Below, piece by piece: positions 48,040 to 56,512 of a stretch of 56,830 nt of DNA. A program made the position numbers and the translations under genes. Under the pieces are notes generated by a model. That model was given only the letters and a program-made list of their open reading frames with translations. It ran no database searches and was not told where the DNA came from. Source of the stretch: Clostridia bacterium (GTDB lineage: Bacteria; Bacillota_A; Clostridia; Christensenellales; Aristaeellaceae); the NCBI GenBank assembly GCA_017464225.1, contig JAFUDW010000045.1, positions 1 through 56,830 of the forward strand. The letters run 5' to 3'. Each line of letters opens with the position of its first letter. The first letter of the stretch is position 1.

Positions 48040-48714
48040 GTGTTTCAGATTTTGATTGTCGAGGACGACGCCGCTTTCCGCAATCAGTTACAGGCTGTGC
48101 TTTCCCAGCGCGGGTATCGCGTGCTGAACGCCAACGACGGCATACAGGCACTGCAGTTGATGGAAGGGCACCATGTGGATATGGTTCTGCTCAATATTTC
48201 GGTGCCTAACATGGATGGATATACGCTGACCCGCACCCTGCGGGAAAACAGCGCGGATCTGCCCATCATGATGATATCCAACAGCAATTCCCCGGAGGAC
48301 AAACGGCTGGGGTTTATTTCGGGTACCGACGATTATATGACCCGTCCCCTGGACGAGGAGGAGCTGCTCCTCCGCATCGCCGCTCTGCTGCGCCGTTCGC
48401 GCGTCGCCGCAGACCATCGGCTGCTGGTGGGATCGGTGGAGCTCAATTTCAATTCGCTTTCGGTGACCGTGAACGGCAAATACGAGGCCATGCCCAAAAA
48501 GGAATTTCTGCTGCTGTTCAAGCTTCTGTCCCATCCGGGCCGCATATTCACGCGCAGGCAGCTGATGGACGATATCTGGGATCTGGATACCGAATCGGAC
48601 GAGCGCACGGTGGACGTGCACATCAACCGCCTTCGCGACAGATTCCGCTATAACAAGGATTTTGAGATCCAGACCGTTCGCGGCCTGGGCTATAAAGCGA
48701 TGATAGGGGGCTGA
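48040..48714 (+). CDS. OmpR-family response regulator with a degenerate receiver
   Basis: A 224-residue protein starting at GTG 48040. The receiver domain (1-115) keeps the acidic pair ED9-D10, but the phospho-acceptor position reads VLLNISVPNMDG, giving Asn52 in place of Asp. The conserved Lys reads YMTRPLD, giving Arg102. The C-terminal winged helix (about 125-222) is intact: KEFLLLFKLLSHPGRIFTRR, DERTVDVHINRLR and VRGLGYKA, as in SaeR/HssR-type regulators. No kinase gene is adjacent. It is probably phosphorylation-independent, controlled by its amount or by another ligand. Confidence 0.9.
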   Translation: MFQILIVEDDAAFRNQLQAVLSQRGYRVLNANDGIQALQLMEGHHVDMVLLNISVPNMDGYTLTRTLRENSADLPIMMISNSNSPEDKRLGFISGTDDYMTRPLDEEELLLRIAALLRRSRVAADHRLLVGSVELNFNSLSVTVNGKYEAMPKKEFLLLFKLLSHPGRIFTRRQLMDDIWDLDTESDERTVDVHINRLRDRFRYNKDFEIQTVRGLGYKAMIGG

Positions 48715-48731
48715 TCCGTTATCGCGCAAAA

Positions 48732-48761
48732 CGCCGTCCGGTTTTCCCGGACGGCGCTTTT
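48732..48761. terminator. Terminator between regulator and PG-binding lipoprotein genes
   Basis: CGCCGTCCGG-TTTTC-CCGGACGGCG (48732-48756) followed by CTTTTTGTG on the plus strand. AAAA on its left lets it also stop the minus-strand gene. Confidence 0.9.
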
Positions 48762-48779
48762 TGTGTGAAATTTCTGATA

Positions 48780-50225
48780 TCAGCTTTCGTTGGGGAAGTC
48801 GCCCTCAAACAGATAGCGCTGGGTGGCGGGGCCGGCTTTGCCGTCCTGCATCAGGCCCTTATCGCGCTGGAACTTCTTGACGGCCTCCGCGGTATCCTCG
48901 CCGTAATAGCCGTCCACCGTGCCCTTGAAATAGCCGGCGCTCTTCAGCGCGCGCTGGAGCTTGCTCACCAGCGTGCCCATGGTGCCCTTTTCCAGGGTGA
49001 CGTAGGAGCCGTCCGGCGCTTTGGTCACGCGGACGTAGGTGTTGGGCACAGGCGTAGCGGTGGCCCGGCTGGAAGAACCGGAGGAGGAAGACGAGGCGGA
49101 AGAGGACGAAGACGAGGAGGTTTTGGCCGTATCCTCAAAGAGCTTGGACAGCGTGGTGCTGCCGGCCTTGCCGTCCGCCGTGATGCCATTGGCGCGCTGG
49201 AACGCCTTCACGGCGTCCTCGGTGGCCGTGCCGTAAGAGCCGTCCACCGTGCCCGACAGATAGCCCAGCGATTTGAGGCGGCTCTGCAGCGTGCGCACAG
49301 CGCTGCCTTCATCTCCCTTTTTGAGGGTGACGCCGATCACGCCGGAGGAGCTTGCGGCCTTGCGTGCGGAAGAAGAATAGAGCTTTTCCAGCGTGCCGGG
49401 ACCGGCTACGCCGTCGTCATCCAGGCTGTTGCGCTTCTGGAAGGCGATGATGGCAGCCTCGGTGATGCCGTCCACTCGGCCGCTGGCCTTGCCGTCCAGG
49501 TAGCCCAACTCGATCAGGCGGTTCTGCATCTGCTTTACCTTATCGCCGCTGTTGCCGCGGGTCAGGTATACGTTGGACACCTTGGGCGTGGCTGTGGCCC
49601 GGGGGGTGGCGGTGACGCGCTTTGTGGGCTTGGGCGTGGCCGTGGGCTTTGGCGTAGCCGTGGCCTTGGGCGCGGCGGTGGCCGCCGAGGAAGAGCCCAG
49701 GCGCGCCAGTGTGGAGGGGCCTACCACGCCGTCCGGCGTCAGCTTGTTCATGCGCTGGAATTCCTTAACGGCGTTTTCGGTATACTCGCCAAAGTCGCCG
49801 TCGGCTTTGCCATCAAAGTAACCCAGGCGGCGCAGCGATTCCTGAATATTGCGCACGCGTTCGCCCTGATCGCCGCGCTTGATCAGCGTGGACTCGGTGG
49901 CGTTGGGATTGGGCGAGGGCGTTTCGGTGGTGATCAGATTCGGCGGGATGGTGGCCACGCCGATGGTGGGCGAAGGCGTGGCAGCCTCCAGCGGGCCGCC
50001 GGTGGGCTCGTCCCAGCTCTGCTGGTTGGGATCGGGCGTAGGCGTTTCAGCAGGCTCGGGCGAAGCGGTCTCGGGCACAGGCGTATAAGTATAACGGTTC
50101 CATGTGCTGGCGTCGGTTTGCTGGGTCTGGCTGTCAGGATCGACAATGCAGCCGCTGAGCCCCACGCACAGCGCGCACAGCAGCAGCGACAGCAGCAGCA
50201 GTTTTCCCATGTGTTTTCCTGTCAA
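48780..50225 (-). CDS. Lipoprotein with four peptidoglycan-binding domains
   Basis: About 481 residues. I favour a TTG start at 50225 (GGGAGGG 6 bp upstream); ATGs at 50240 and 50210 are alternatives. A lipobox (VGLSGC) is followed by a Pro/Thr-rich linker. Then come four PG_binding_1 repeats (about 110-180, 215-285, 298-368, 405-475), each with the (I/L)GYxxGxxDGxYG ... AVKxFQ ... DGxxGxxT pattern. Linkers are TPKPTATPKP-like and poly-Ser (about 370-395). No catalytic domain is present, so it probably anchors or organises cell-wall contacts. AVKEFQRMN, AIIAFQKRN, AVKAFQRAN and AVKKFQRDK show the repeat homology. Confidence 0.88.
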   Translation of the reverse strand: MTGKHMGKLLLLSLLLCALCVGLSGCIVDPDSQTQQTDASTWNRYTYTPVPETASPEPAETPTPDPNQQSWDEPTGGPLEAATPSPTIGVATIPPNLITTETPSPNPNATESTLIKRGDQGERVRNIQESLRRLGYFDGKADGDFGEYTENAVKEFQRMNKLTPDGVVGPSTLARLGSSSAATAAPKATATPKPTATPKPTKRVTATPRATATPKVSNVYLTRGNSGDKVKQMQNRLIELGYLDGKASGRVDGITEAAIIAFQKRNSLDDDGVAGPGTLEKLYSSSARKAASSSGVIGVTLKKGDEGSAVRTLQSRLKSLGYLSGTVDGSYGTATEDAVKAFQRANGITADGKAGSTTLSKLFEDTAKTSSSSSSSASSSSSGSSSRATATPVPNTYVRVTKAPDGSYVTLEKGTMGTLVSKLQRALKSAGYFKGTVDGYYGEDTAEAVKKFQRDKGLMQDGKAGPATQRYLFEGDFPNES

Positions 50226-50256
50226 GAATATCCCTCCCATCGATGGGTGATAAAAA

Positions 50257-50871
50257 TCATAAAATGGCGTCCATACCGGTATAGACGATGCCCTGCATGC
50301 CCACGGCCCGCGCGCCTTCGATATTGACGGGCCGGTCGTCGATAAACACCGTTTCCCCGGGCAGCAGGCCGTAGCGCTCCATCAGCAGGCGGTAAATACG
50401 CGGGTCAGGCTTGCAGATTTTTTCCCGGCTGGAGACCACGATGCCGTCCATCTGTGAAAAAATGGCGGAGAACCGCTCTTCGGTGCGGGCAAAGCCGTCA
50501 TCTCCATAATTGGAAAGCACAAATACCCTTTTGCCCGCCTGTTTGAGCCCGGGGATCAGCTCCGACGGGGGCAGCGGGCGCATGAGCTCGGGAAAGCGCT
50601 GTACAGCGGGGAGCACCTGCTCCCACAGGCTTTCATCCCCCGCCCGGCGGGCGGCGTCCCGCGCCACCTCCTCCTCGGTGACGGTGCCGGCATCCAGCCC
50701 TTCCCACATGGGCGTGCCGTACAGCATGTCCCAGGTCAGCCTGCCGTTCACGGCGCCAGGCGCCAGCACGGGCAGGTATTTTTCCGGCTCCCAGGCCAGC
50801 AGCACACAGCCCACGTCAAACACAACGTTTTTCGCGTTTTCGATCAAAGCGTTCAAGGTTCCTGCCTCCAT
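50257..50871 (-). CDS. HAD-superfamily hydrolase (YihX-type)
   Basis: A 204-residue HAD hydrolase. Motif I is VVFDVGCVLLAW, with Asp in the nucleophile position and a second residue that departs from DxD (DVG, as in YihX-like sugar-1-phosphatases, where the motif reads FDlGnVl). Motif II is VFVLSNYGDD, motif III KPDPRIY and motif IV FIDDRPVNIEGA. It probably removes phosphate from a sugar phosphate. The ATG at 50871 has no spaced ribosome site; a TTG at 50856 lies 8 bp after GGAGG and may be the true start. Confidence 0.88.
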   Translation of the reverse strand: MEAGTLNALIENAKNVVFDVGCVLLAWEPEKYLPVLAPGAVNGRLTWDMLYGTPMWEGLDAGTVTEEEVARDAARRAGDESLWEQVLPAVQRFPELMRPLPPSELIPGLKQAGKRVFVLSNYGDDGFARTEERFSAIFSQMDGIVVSSREKICKPDPRIYRLLMERYGLLPGETVFIDDRPVNIEGARAVGMQGIVYTGMDAIL

Positions 50872-50888
50872 CCTTTGTAACCGTATTC

Positions 50889-50917
50889 AATATATCACAC
50901 ATTTGTAACAATTTCAA
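50889..50917 (-). promoter_or_regulatory. Promoter of the HAD hydrolase gene
   Basis: On the minus strand TTGAAA (50917-50912), a 17-bp spacer and TATATT (50894-50889). Three copies of TTGTAAC (plus strand at 50875, 50903 and 50943) surround it. Confidence 0.65.
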
Positions 50918-50985
50918 CGGTTTTTATAACTTCGGACAAATCTTGTAACATTTTCTTTTAATCCGTCCTCTTTCGCAGATCAAGC

Positions 50986-51014
50986 TTGACAAGCGGCGGG
51001 CGGATGGTTAAACT
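50986..51014 (+). promoter_or_regulatory. Promoter of the 51056-55212 gene run
   Basis: Consensus TTGACA (50986-50991), a 17-bp spacer and TAAACT (51009-51014), 41 bp before the GTG start at 51056. Confidence 0.7.
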
Positions 51015-51055
51015 GAAAATGGAAAAGAGTCGGCACAAAGGAGGGTAAAAACGCC

Positions 51056-51550
51056 GTGAAATACCGGAATCCGCACATTGCCCGCGCCTTGTTCTGGGAT
51101 GCCGCGATCCTGCTGGCGCTGTCCGCGTACGAGCTGTTTGTGCGGCTGGACGCCTCCTGGGGCTGGGCGAAGGGTTACTTTCTTTCACATATCGAAGCGC
51201 AAACCCCCATTGCGGTGGTAATGAAATATATCCCCTACCACAATGTAAGCGTATGGGCGTATATGCTGGCCTGCGCGCTGCTGGCGCTGTGGGCGCTATT
51301 TTCCCGCCGCACCCGGCGCGTGTGCGCCATGATGCTCGCGCCCGCCGCCGCGCTGACGGCCATCGGGTTTCTGCTGCGGCTCACGATCTTCGGCGAGGTG
51401 CTCCGCACGCTCAAGCTGCTGCCGCTGGCGGGCTTTACGGCGCTTTGCCTGCTGCACACGGTCATCCGCCCACCCCGCAGGCAGGAAACGCCCATCGATA
51501 CGCTGCCCCTCCGCCGCCACCGCCGTTCCCAGCGCCGCCGCGCTGCGTAA
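51056..51550 (+). CDS. Integral membrane protein, unknown function
   Basis: A 164-residue protein starting at GTG 51056 behind AAAGGAGGG. Four predicted helices (about 10-28, 60-80, 87-110, 118-136) and a very basic tail (RRHRRSQRRRAA). It is first in a run with a PdaA-like deacetylase, a MATE exporter and a pseudouridine synthase, with short gaps. I recognise no family; an envelope role is likely from context only. Confidence 0.75.
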   Translation: MKYRNPHIARALFWDAAILLALSAYELFVRLDASWGWAKGYFLSHIEAQTPIAVVMKYIPYHNVSVWAYMLACALLALWALFSRRTRRVCAMMLAPAAALTAIGFLLRLTIFGEVLRTLKLLPLAGFTALCLLHTVIRPPRRQETPIDTLPLRRHRRSQRRRAA

Positions 51551-51578
51551 CCATCCGCCCGAAAGGAGCAAATCATTC

Positions 51579-52871
51579 ATGAAGAAAACCGCTTTTATCC
51601 TGCTGCTTGCGGGCCTTCTCTATCTGATCCTGCCGTCATCCGCCATGGCCGACAGCCTGGGCCTGTATTTTGGCGCGCGCCAGGTCAATTACCAGCCCCA
51701 AAACGGCGTTACGCTCACCGTAAAGGCCATGCATGCCGCCGAAACCGATATCTCCTTCCGCGTGGGCGATCAGCGCGGCAATGTATACGCCGTCACCCTG
51801 CCCAAGGGAAAGAGTGAAATACAATTTTCCGTCGTCGATGGGCTGCCCCAGGACGGCAGCGTCACCTTCTATACGCTGCTGGACGGCGAGGGCTATGTGT
51901 GCCGCACGCCGGGCAGCTGCGCCGCCGTGCCCCGGGGCGCAACCAGCTACACCTTTGCCGAGGAAGTGTATCAGACCTACGTGGGGCGGGAATTTACTCT
52001 GAAACTGCGGGTTGAAACCCCCCCCAACCTGCCCGAAGGGACCCGCGTCAGCCTGCGGGATCAGGAAGGCAGGGAGATTTACGCTTTCCTGCACCAGACC
52101 AACCGCCAGAATTACAGCGTCACCTTCGCGGCGGATGAAAGCTGGTATCCCGGCAAATGGCTTTCGGTCTGGGTGGGCGAGCGCGATACGGCGGACGACA
52201 GCACGCTGGCCGCCATCGGCATCTCGGGCGTCAAAGCCATCTGGGGCGTGGATCGGGCCGACGGCAAGATCGCCTTCACCATGGACTGCGGCTCCCATAA
52301 CCGCTATGTGCCCCGCATCCTGGATATCCTGGACCAGTACGGCGTCAAGATCACCTTTTTTGTCACCGGCAAATTTGCCGCCGCCAATCCCGACCTGGTG
52401 CGCGAGATGTCCGCCAGAGGCCATGAGATCGGCAATCACTCCTGGAACCATCCCAACTTTGACGATCTGACCAAGGACGAAATCTATTCCGAGCTCACCC
52501 GCACCAGCGATCTGCTGGAATCCATCACCGGAAAGCCGGTGACGCTTTTCCGCCCGCCATACGGCCATCTGAGCGGCCAGGCGCGCTCCATCGTAAACGC
52601 GCTGGGCATGCAGGCCATCCGCTGGACGCACGAAAGCATGGACGCCCGCAGCGAGGCCAGCGAGGCCAACAGCCTGAAATATTCCACAAGGAACATGCAG
52701 GGCGGCAGCATCATCCTGACCCACACCAGCGCCGGATGCACGGTAGCGGTGCTGGATCAGATCCTGCAGTTCTACCAAGACAACGGCTTTGAGGTGGTGC
52801 CGGTCAGCCAGCTGCTGCCCGCGGGCGAGGCGACCATTGACGAAAACGGCATCCTGCACGCCATCGATTGA
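51579..52871 (+). CDS. Secreted polysaccharide deacetylase (CE4, PdaA-like)
   Basis: A 430-residue protein with a signal peptide (to about 24). The unfamiliar N-terminal 200 residues contain two beta-sandwich-like stretches. The NodB/CE4 domain (about 225-425) has FTMDCGSHNRYVPRILDILD, TFFVTGKFA, GHEIGNHSWNHPN (metal His pair), FRPPYGHLS and a final ILTHTS. The usual TFDDG reads TMDCG: the base Asp is kept and the second, metal-binding Asp is Cys. PdaA-type enzymes also vary here. It probably removes acetyl groups from peptidoglycan or another cell-surface glycan. AAAGGAG precedes the ATG. Confidence 0.88.
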   Translation: MKKTAFILLLAGLLYLILPSSAMADSLGLYFGARQVNYQPQNGVTLTVKAMHAAETDISFRVGDQRGNVYAVTLPKGKSEIQFSVVDGLPQDGSVTFYTLLDGEGYVCRTPGSCAAVPRGATSYTFAEEVYQTYVGREFTLKLRVETPPNLPEGTRVSLRDQEGREIYAFLHQTNRQNYSVTFAADESWYPGKWLSVWVGERDTADDSTLAAIGISGVKAIWGVDRADGKIAFTMDCGSHNRYVPRILDILDQYGVKITFFVTGKFAAANPDLVREMSARGHEIGNHSWNHPNFDDLTKDEIYSELTRTSDLLESITGKPVTLFRPPYGHLSGQARSIVNALGMQAIRWTHESMDARSEASEANSLKYSTRNMQGGSIILTHTSAGCTVAVLDQILQFYQDNGFEVVPVSQLLPAGEATIDENGILHAID

Positions 52872-52889
52872 ATATAAGAGGTTTTCCCT

Positions 52890-54308
52890 ATGTCTTCCCT
52901 GATCAAAAAGGCCCGCCGCACGCTGATCGGCGACCGGGCCTTCTACCGCACCGTGCTGGCCATCATCATTCCGGTGATCATCCAGAGCGGCATATCCAAC
53001 TTTGTAAACCTTTTGGACAACCTGATGGTGGGCGCGCTGGGCGATGCGCAGATGAGCGGCGTTTCCATCGCCAACCAGCTGGTGTTTGTGTTCAATCTGG
53101 CCATCTTTGGCGGTCTGGCCGGGCCGGGCATCTTCGGCGCGCAGTTTTATGGCGCCGGGGATATCAAGGGCCTGCGCGATACCTTCCGCATCAAGCTGCT
53201 GGAGTCCGTCTTTTTGCTGGCGCTGGCCTTCACCGCCTTTCTGGGCTTCAGCAGGCCGCTGATCCGGCTGTTTCTCCAGGGCGACGGGGACGCCGCGCTG
53301 GCGGCCGAAATGCTGAAGCAGGGCCACGATTACCTGATGGTGATCCTGTTTGGCCTGCCCGCCTTTGCGCTGACCCAGTGCTACGCCGGCACGCTGCGCG
53401 AGATGGGCGAGACCCGGGTGCCGATGATCGCCGGCGTTACGGCGTTTATCACCAACGCCGTGTTCAACTATCTGCTGATCTTCGGCAAATTGGGCCTGCC
53501 CCGGCTGGAGGTAACAGGCGCTGCCATCGCCACGGTGATCAGCCGCTATGTTGAGCTGGGCATCGTGATGATATACACCCACAAGCATCATGCACGCTTT
53601 TCCTTCATCGAAGGCGCGTACAGGACGCTGCTGGTCCCCGCGCCGCTGCTGCGCCGGGTGCTGCGCATGGGCGCTCCGCTGCTGGCCAACGAGGTGCTCT
53701 GGTCCATCGGCATGAGCACTCTGACCGCCGTATATTCCATGTGCGGACTCACGGTGGTATCGGCGCTGAGCATCACCTTTACCATTTCCAACCTGTTCAA
53801 CTCCGTGTACATGTCGCTGGGCACGGCGGTATCGGTCATGGTGGGCCAGGCGCTGGGCGCGGGCGATTTTGACAGGGCAAAGGCCGACGTATGGCGGCTG
53901 ATCGCCTTTGGCATCGCGGGCGCCGCCGCCATGGGGCTGCTGCTGATCCTGTTCGCCCCGCTGATCCCCCGGGCATACACGGGCGTGACCGAGGACGTGC
54001 GCCGGACGGCCACCAGGCTGCTGATCATCACGGCCTGCGCCATGCCACTGTACTCCTTTTCCCACTGTTCCTACTTTACGCTGCGCTCAGGCGGCAAAAC
54101 GGTGATCACCTTCCTGTTTGACTGCGGCTATACCTGGGCTATATCGGTGCCGCTGGCGCTGCTGATGGTAAAAGCGCTGCACGCCAACGTGCTGGCAGCC
54201 TACGCCGTGGTGGAGGGCGCCAACATCATCAAGTGCGTGATGGGCTATATCTTTGTCAAATCGGGCAAATGGATCCAGAACCTGACGCATATCACCGGCA
54301 ATGCGTGA
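52890..54308 (+). CDS. MATE-family efflux transporter
   Basis: A 472-residue protein with twelve predicted helices in two MatE halves. FVNLLDNLMVGALGDAQMSG near 38-57 is the family's first-helix signature. The second half opens with LRMGAPLLANEVLWSIG. MATE proteins export cationic drugs or metabolites using sodium or proton gradients; the substrate is unknown. It starts 18 bp after the deacetylase stop, behind AAGAGG, and overlaps the next gene by 8 bp. Confidence 0.9.
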   Translation: MSSLIKKARRTLIGDRAFYRTVLAIIIPVIIQSGISNFVNLLDNLMVGALGDAQMSGVSIANQLVFVFNLAIFGGLAGPGIFGAQFYGAGDIKGLRDTFRIKLLESVFLLALAFTAFLGFSRPLIRLFLQGDGDAALAAEMLKQGHDYLMVILFGLPAFALTQCYAGTLREMGETRVPMIAGVTAFITNAVFNYLLIFGKLGLPRLEVTGAAIATVISRYVELGIVMIYTHKHHARFSFIEGAYRTLLVPAPLLRRVLRMGAPLLANEVLWSIGMSTLTAVYSMCGLTVVSALSITFTISNLFNSVYMSLGTAVSVMVGQALGAGDFDRAKADVWRLIAFGIAGAAAMGLLLILFAPLIPRAYTGVTEDVRRTATRLLIITACAMPLYSFSHCSYFTLRSGGKTVITFLFDCGYTWAISVPLALLMVKALHANVLAAYAVVEGANIIKCVMGYIFVKSGKWIQNLTHITGNA

Positions 54309-55212
54309 GCTGAAATATGCCGTGCCGCCCGAGGCCGATGGCCGCGCCCTGGGCGACGTGCTGAAACGCGATCTGCGCCTGTCCCGCCACAGGATCAGCA
54401 GCCTCAAATTCAGCGGCGGCCTGCGGGTGGACGGACTGCCGGCCCATACCGGCATCCGTCTGCGGGCCGGGCAGGTCGTTACCGTGCTTCTCACAGACGA
54501 TGCCCCCTCCCCCGCTCCCTGGCCGCTGCCCCTGCGGACGCCCTACCAGGACGGAGATCTGCTCGTTGTGGATAAGCCCGCGCCGCTGCCTGCCATCCAC
54601 AGCGCTCATCAGGACGCGCGGACGCTGGAAAACGCCGTGTTTTCTCATTTGGGCTGCCCCGAGGGCTTTGTATACCGTCCGGTGAGCCGCCTGGACAAGG
54701 GCACCAGCGGCCTTATGCCCGTGGCGCTCAACGCGCACATGCACGACCGCATGCAGCGGCTTCTGCACACGCCGGGATATATACGGGAGTACCTGGCGGT
54801 CACAGAGGGCGCGCCGCCGATGGCGGCGGGCGTATGCGACGCGCCCATCGGCATGGCCGAGGGCGTGCGCCGCTGCGTATCGCCGGAGGGCAAGCCCGCC
54901 GTGACCCATTACCGGGTGCTGTTGAAGGCCAATGGCCGCGCGCTGGTGCGTCTGCGGCTGGAGACCGGCCGCACCCATCAGATCCGGGTGCATCTGGCGC
55001 ATCTGGGCTGTCCGGTGGCCGGAGATTACCTGTACGGCGCGCCGCTGCCGCAATTGCCCGGGCGGTTTGCGCTGCACAGCGCGTATCTGTCCTTTACGCA
55101 TCCGCTGAGCGGCGCGATCATCCGCCTGGAAAGCCCGCTGCCGGAGGAGTTGCGCGCGCTGCTCGGACAGGAATGCGGAATTTTTTCCATTAACTTGGGA
55201 ATCCTGGGATGA
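54301..55212 (+). CDS. RluA-family pseudouridine synthase
   Basis: A 303-residue protein. An S4-like N-terminal segment (SRHRISSLKFSGGLRVDG, about 28-45) precedes the catalytic domain with LLVVDKPAPLP (87-97), catalytic Asp132 in SRLDKGTSGLM (usual RLDRDTSG) and the end block LETGRTHQIRVHLAHLG. It isomerises uridine in rRNA or tRNA. It overlaps the MATE gene by 8 bp. It cannot be assigned to RluC, RluD or RluA by eye. Confidence 0.9.
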   Translation: MRELKYAVPPEADGRALGDVLKRDLRLSRHRISSLKFSGGLRVDGLPAHTGIRLRAGQVVTVLLTDDAPSPAPWPLPLRTPYQDGDLLVVDKPAPLPAIHSAHQDARTLENAVFSHLGCPEGFVYRPVSRLDKGTSGLMPVALNAHMHDRMQRLLHTPGYIREYLAVTEGAPPMAAGVCDAPIGMAEGVRRCVSPEGKPAVTHYRVLLKANGRALVRLRLETGRTHQIRVHLAHLGCPVAGDYLYGAPLPQLPGRFALHSAYLSFTHPLSGAIIRLESPLPEELRALLGQECGIFSINLGILG

Positions 55213-55264
55213 AAACCGTCCCCTTTTTCGTTCTTTTGGTGAAACCTCAAAGGAGGAACAAACC

Positions 55265-56164
55265 ATGAAAGAAGCGCTGATCGCCTTGCTGGCGGCGCTG
55301 CTGCTCGCCGCATCCTGCGCCCTGGCTGAACCGCTGATGCCCGCCAACGCCTTCTGGATCATTCCGGACAGCGATACCCGCTATCTTACCGAAGGCGAAT
55401 TATGGGCCTACAGCCGGGAAACGCTGCGCTATATCCGCAACGAGATCCTGGCCCGGGCCGGCTACGCCTTTGAAAGCAACAAGTTTTACAACTATTTCAA
55501 CGCCAAGCCCTGGTATGCCGCCGGCGGCTACCTGACGCGTAACAAGCTGTCCTCAGCCGCCTGGAGCAACGTGGACACCGTAAAGGCGGTGGAGCGCGCC
55601 ATGGACAAGGCGGGCACAGAAAACGAAAGCGGCCTGGATATCGAGCGCATCATCGATTTTCAGAACTCCCTGGGCGGTTACGGCAATATGCTGAACTACG
55701 GCAATCCCCGGGGCGCGGGAAATGGGCTGACGCTGGCCGAAAGCGATCCTGCGCTGACGCCCGAGCCCATGCCCTATGCCACCGCTCTGCCCCGGAGCCT
55801 GCCCATGCCCCGGTATTGCTACACTGTCCAGTACATCATTCCGGACAGCGATACCCGTTACCTGACCGAGGGCGAACTGTGGGCCTACAGCCGGGAAACG
55901 CTGCGCTATATCCGCAACGAGATCCTGGCCCGGCACGGCTATGCCTTCAATACCGAAAAGTTTGCCGCCTACTTTGGATCAAAAAGCTGGTATGTGCCCG
56001 GCGGGTATGACGACAGCAAGCTCTCCCGGTTGGAATGGAGCAATGTGGAAACGGTGAAGGCTGTGGAGAAGGAAATGGACGCCCTGGATATCACCAACGC
56101 CGGTTTCCTGGATATCGAAGCCATCATCTATAACCAGCAAAACGGCCTGTGCCCGGCCTGGTAA
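55265..56164 (+). CDS. Secreted protein with two YARHG domains
   Basis: A 299-residue protein; AAAGGAGG precedes the ATG. A signal peptide (to about 21) is followed by two YARHG domains (about 30-120 and 190-285). Each has IIPDSDTRYLTEGELWAYSR, RNEILAR-(A/H)-GY and a final WY-(A/V)-(A/P)-GGY. The first repeat has RAGY where the family and the second repeat have RHGY. The repeats share a 54-bp identical DNA stretch (55403-55456 and 55880-55933). YARHG domains occur on extracellular bacterial proteins, with unknown ligand. Confidence 0.88.
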   Translation: MKEALIALLAALLLAASCALAEPLMPANAFWIIPDSDTRYLTEGELWAYSRETLRYIRNEILARAGYAFESNKFYNYFNAKPWYAAGGYLTRNKLSSAAWSNVDTVKAVERAMDKAGTENESGLDIERIIDFQNSLGGYGNMLNYGNPRGAGNGLTLAESDPALTPEPMPYATALPRSLPMPRYCYTVQYIIPDSDTRYLTEGELWAYSRETLRYIRNEILARHGYAFNTEKFAAYFGSKSWYVPGGYDDSKLSRLEWSNVETVKAVEKEMDALDITNAGFLDIEAIIYNQQNGLCPAW

Positions 56165-56225
56165 GCAGGAAAAGCGCGCAGGACGCAGAATATAAAAAGG
56201 ATTTTTGATCGAAAGGACGTGCCCC

Positions 56226-56498
56226 ATGACCAAAGCGCTGATTTCGGTGACCGGGCTGGATACCACAGGCATCATCGCCCGGGTCTCCACCAAGCTGTAC
56301 GAAATGAACATCAACATTCTGGATATCACCCAGACCATCCTGGACGGCTACTTTACCATGATGATGGTGGTGGATCTGGACGGAGCCCATATGGATTTCA
56401 GCGAGATCGACGCCGGGCTGCAGCCCGTGCGCGAGGAGCTGAAAATGGCCATCCACATGCAGCGCATGGATATCTTTGACGCCATGCACCGCATCTGA
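56226..56498 (+). CDS. ACT-domain protein (UPF0237 type)
   Basis: A 90-residue protein made of one ACT domain: ALISVTGLDTTGIIARVSTK, NINILDITQTILDGYFTMMM. AAAGGA precedes ATG 56226. It matches the UPF0237 family, normally encoded directly upstream of a UPF0210 protein as here. It probably binds an amino acid and regulates its partner. The UPF0210 gene starts 14 bp after its stop. Confidence 0.92.
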   Translation: MTKALISVTGLDTTGIIARVSTKLYEMNINILDITQTILDGYFTMMMVVDLDGAHMDFSEIDAGLQPVREELKMAIHMQRMDIFDAMHRI

Positions 56499-56512
56499 CC
56501 GGAGGGAAGGCC

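Noticed and set aside
51636..54065. 809-codon minus-strand open frame opposite the deacetylase and MATE genes
   Set aside because: Antisense shadow of two clear genes, low-complexity composition and no start signal.
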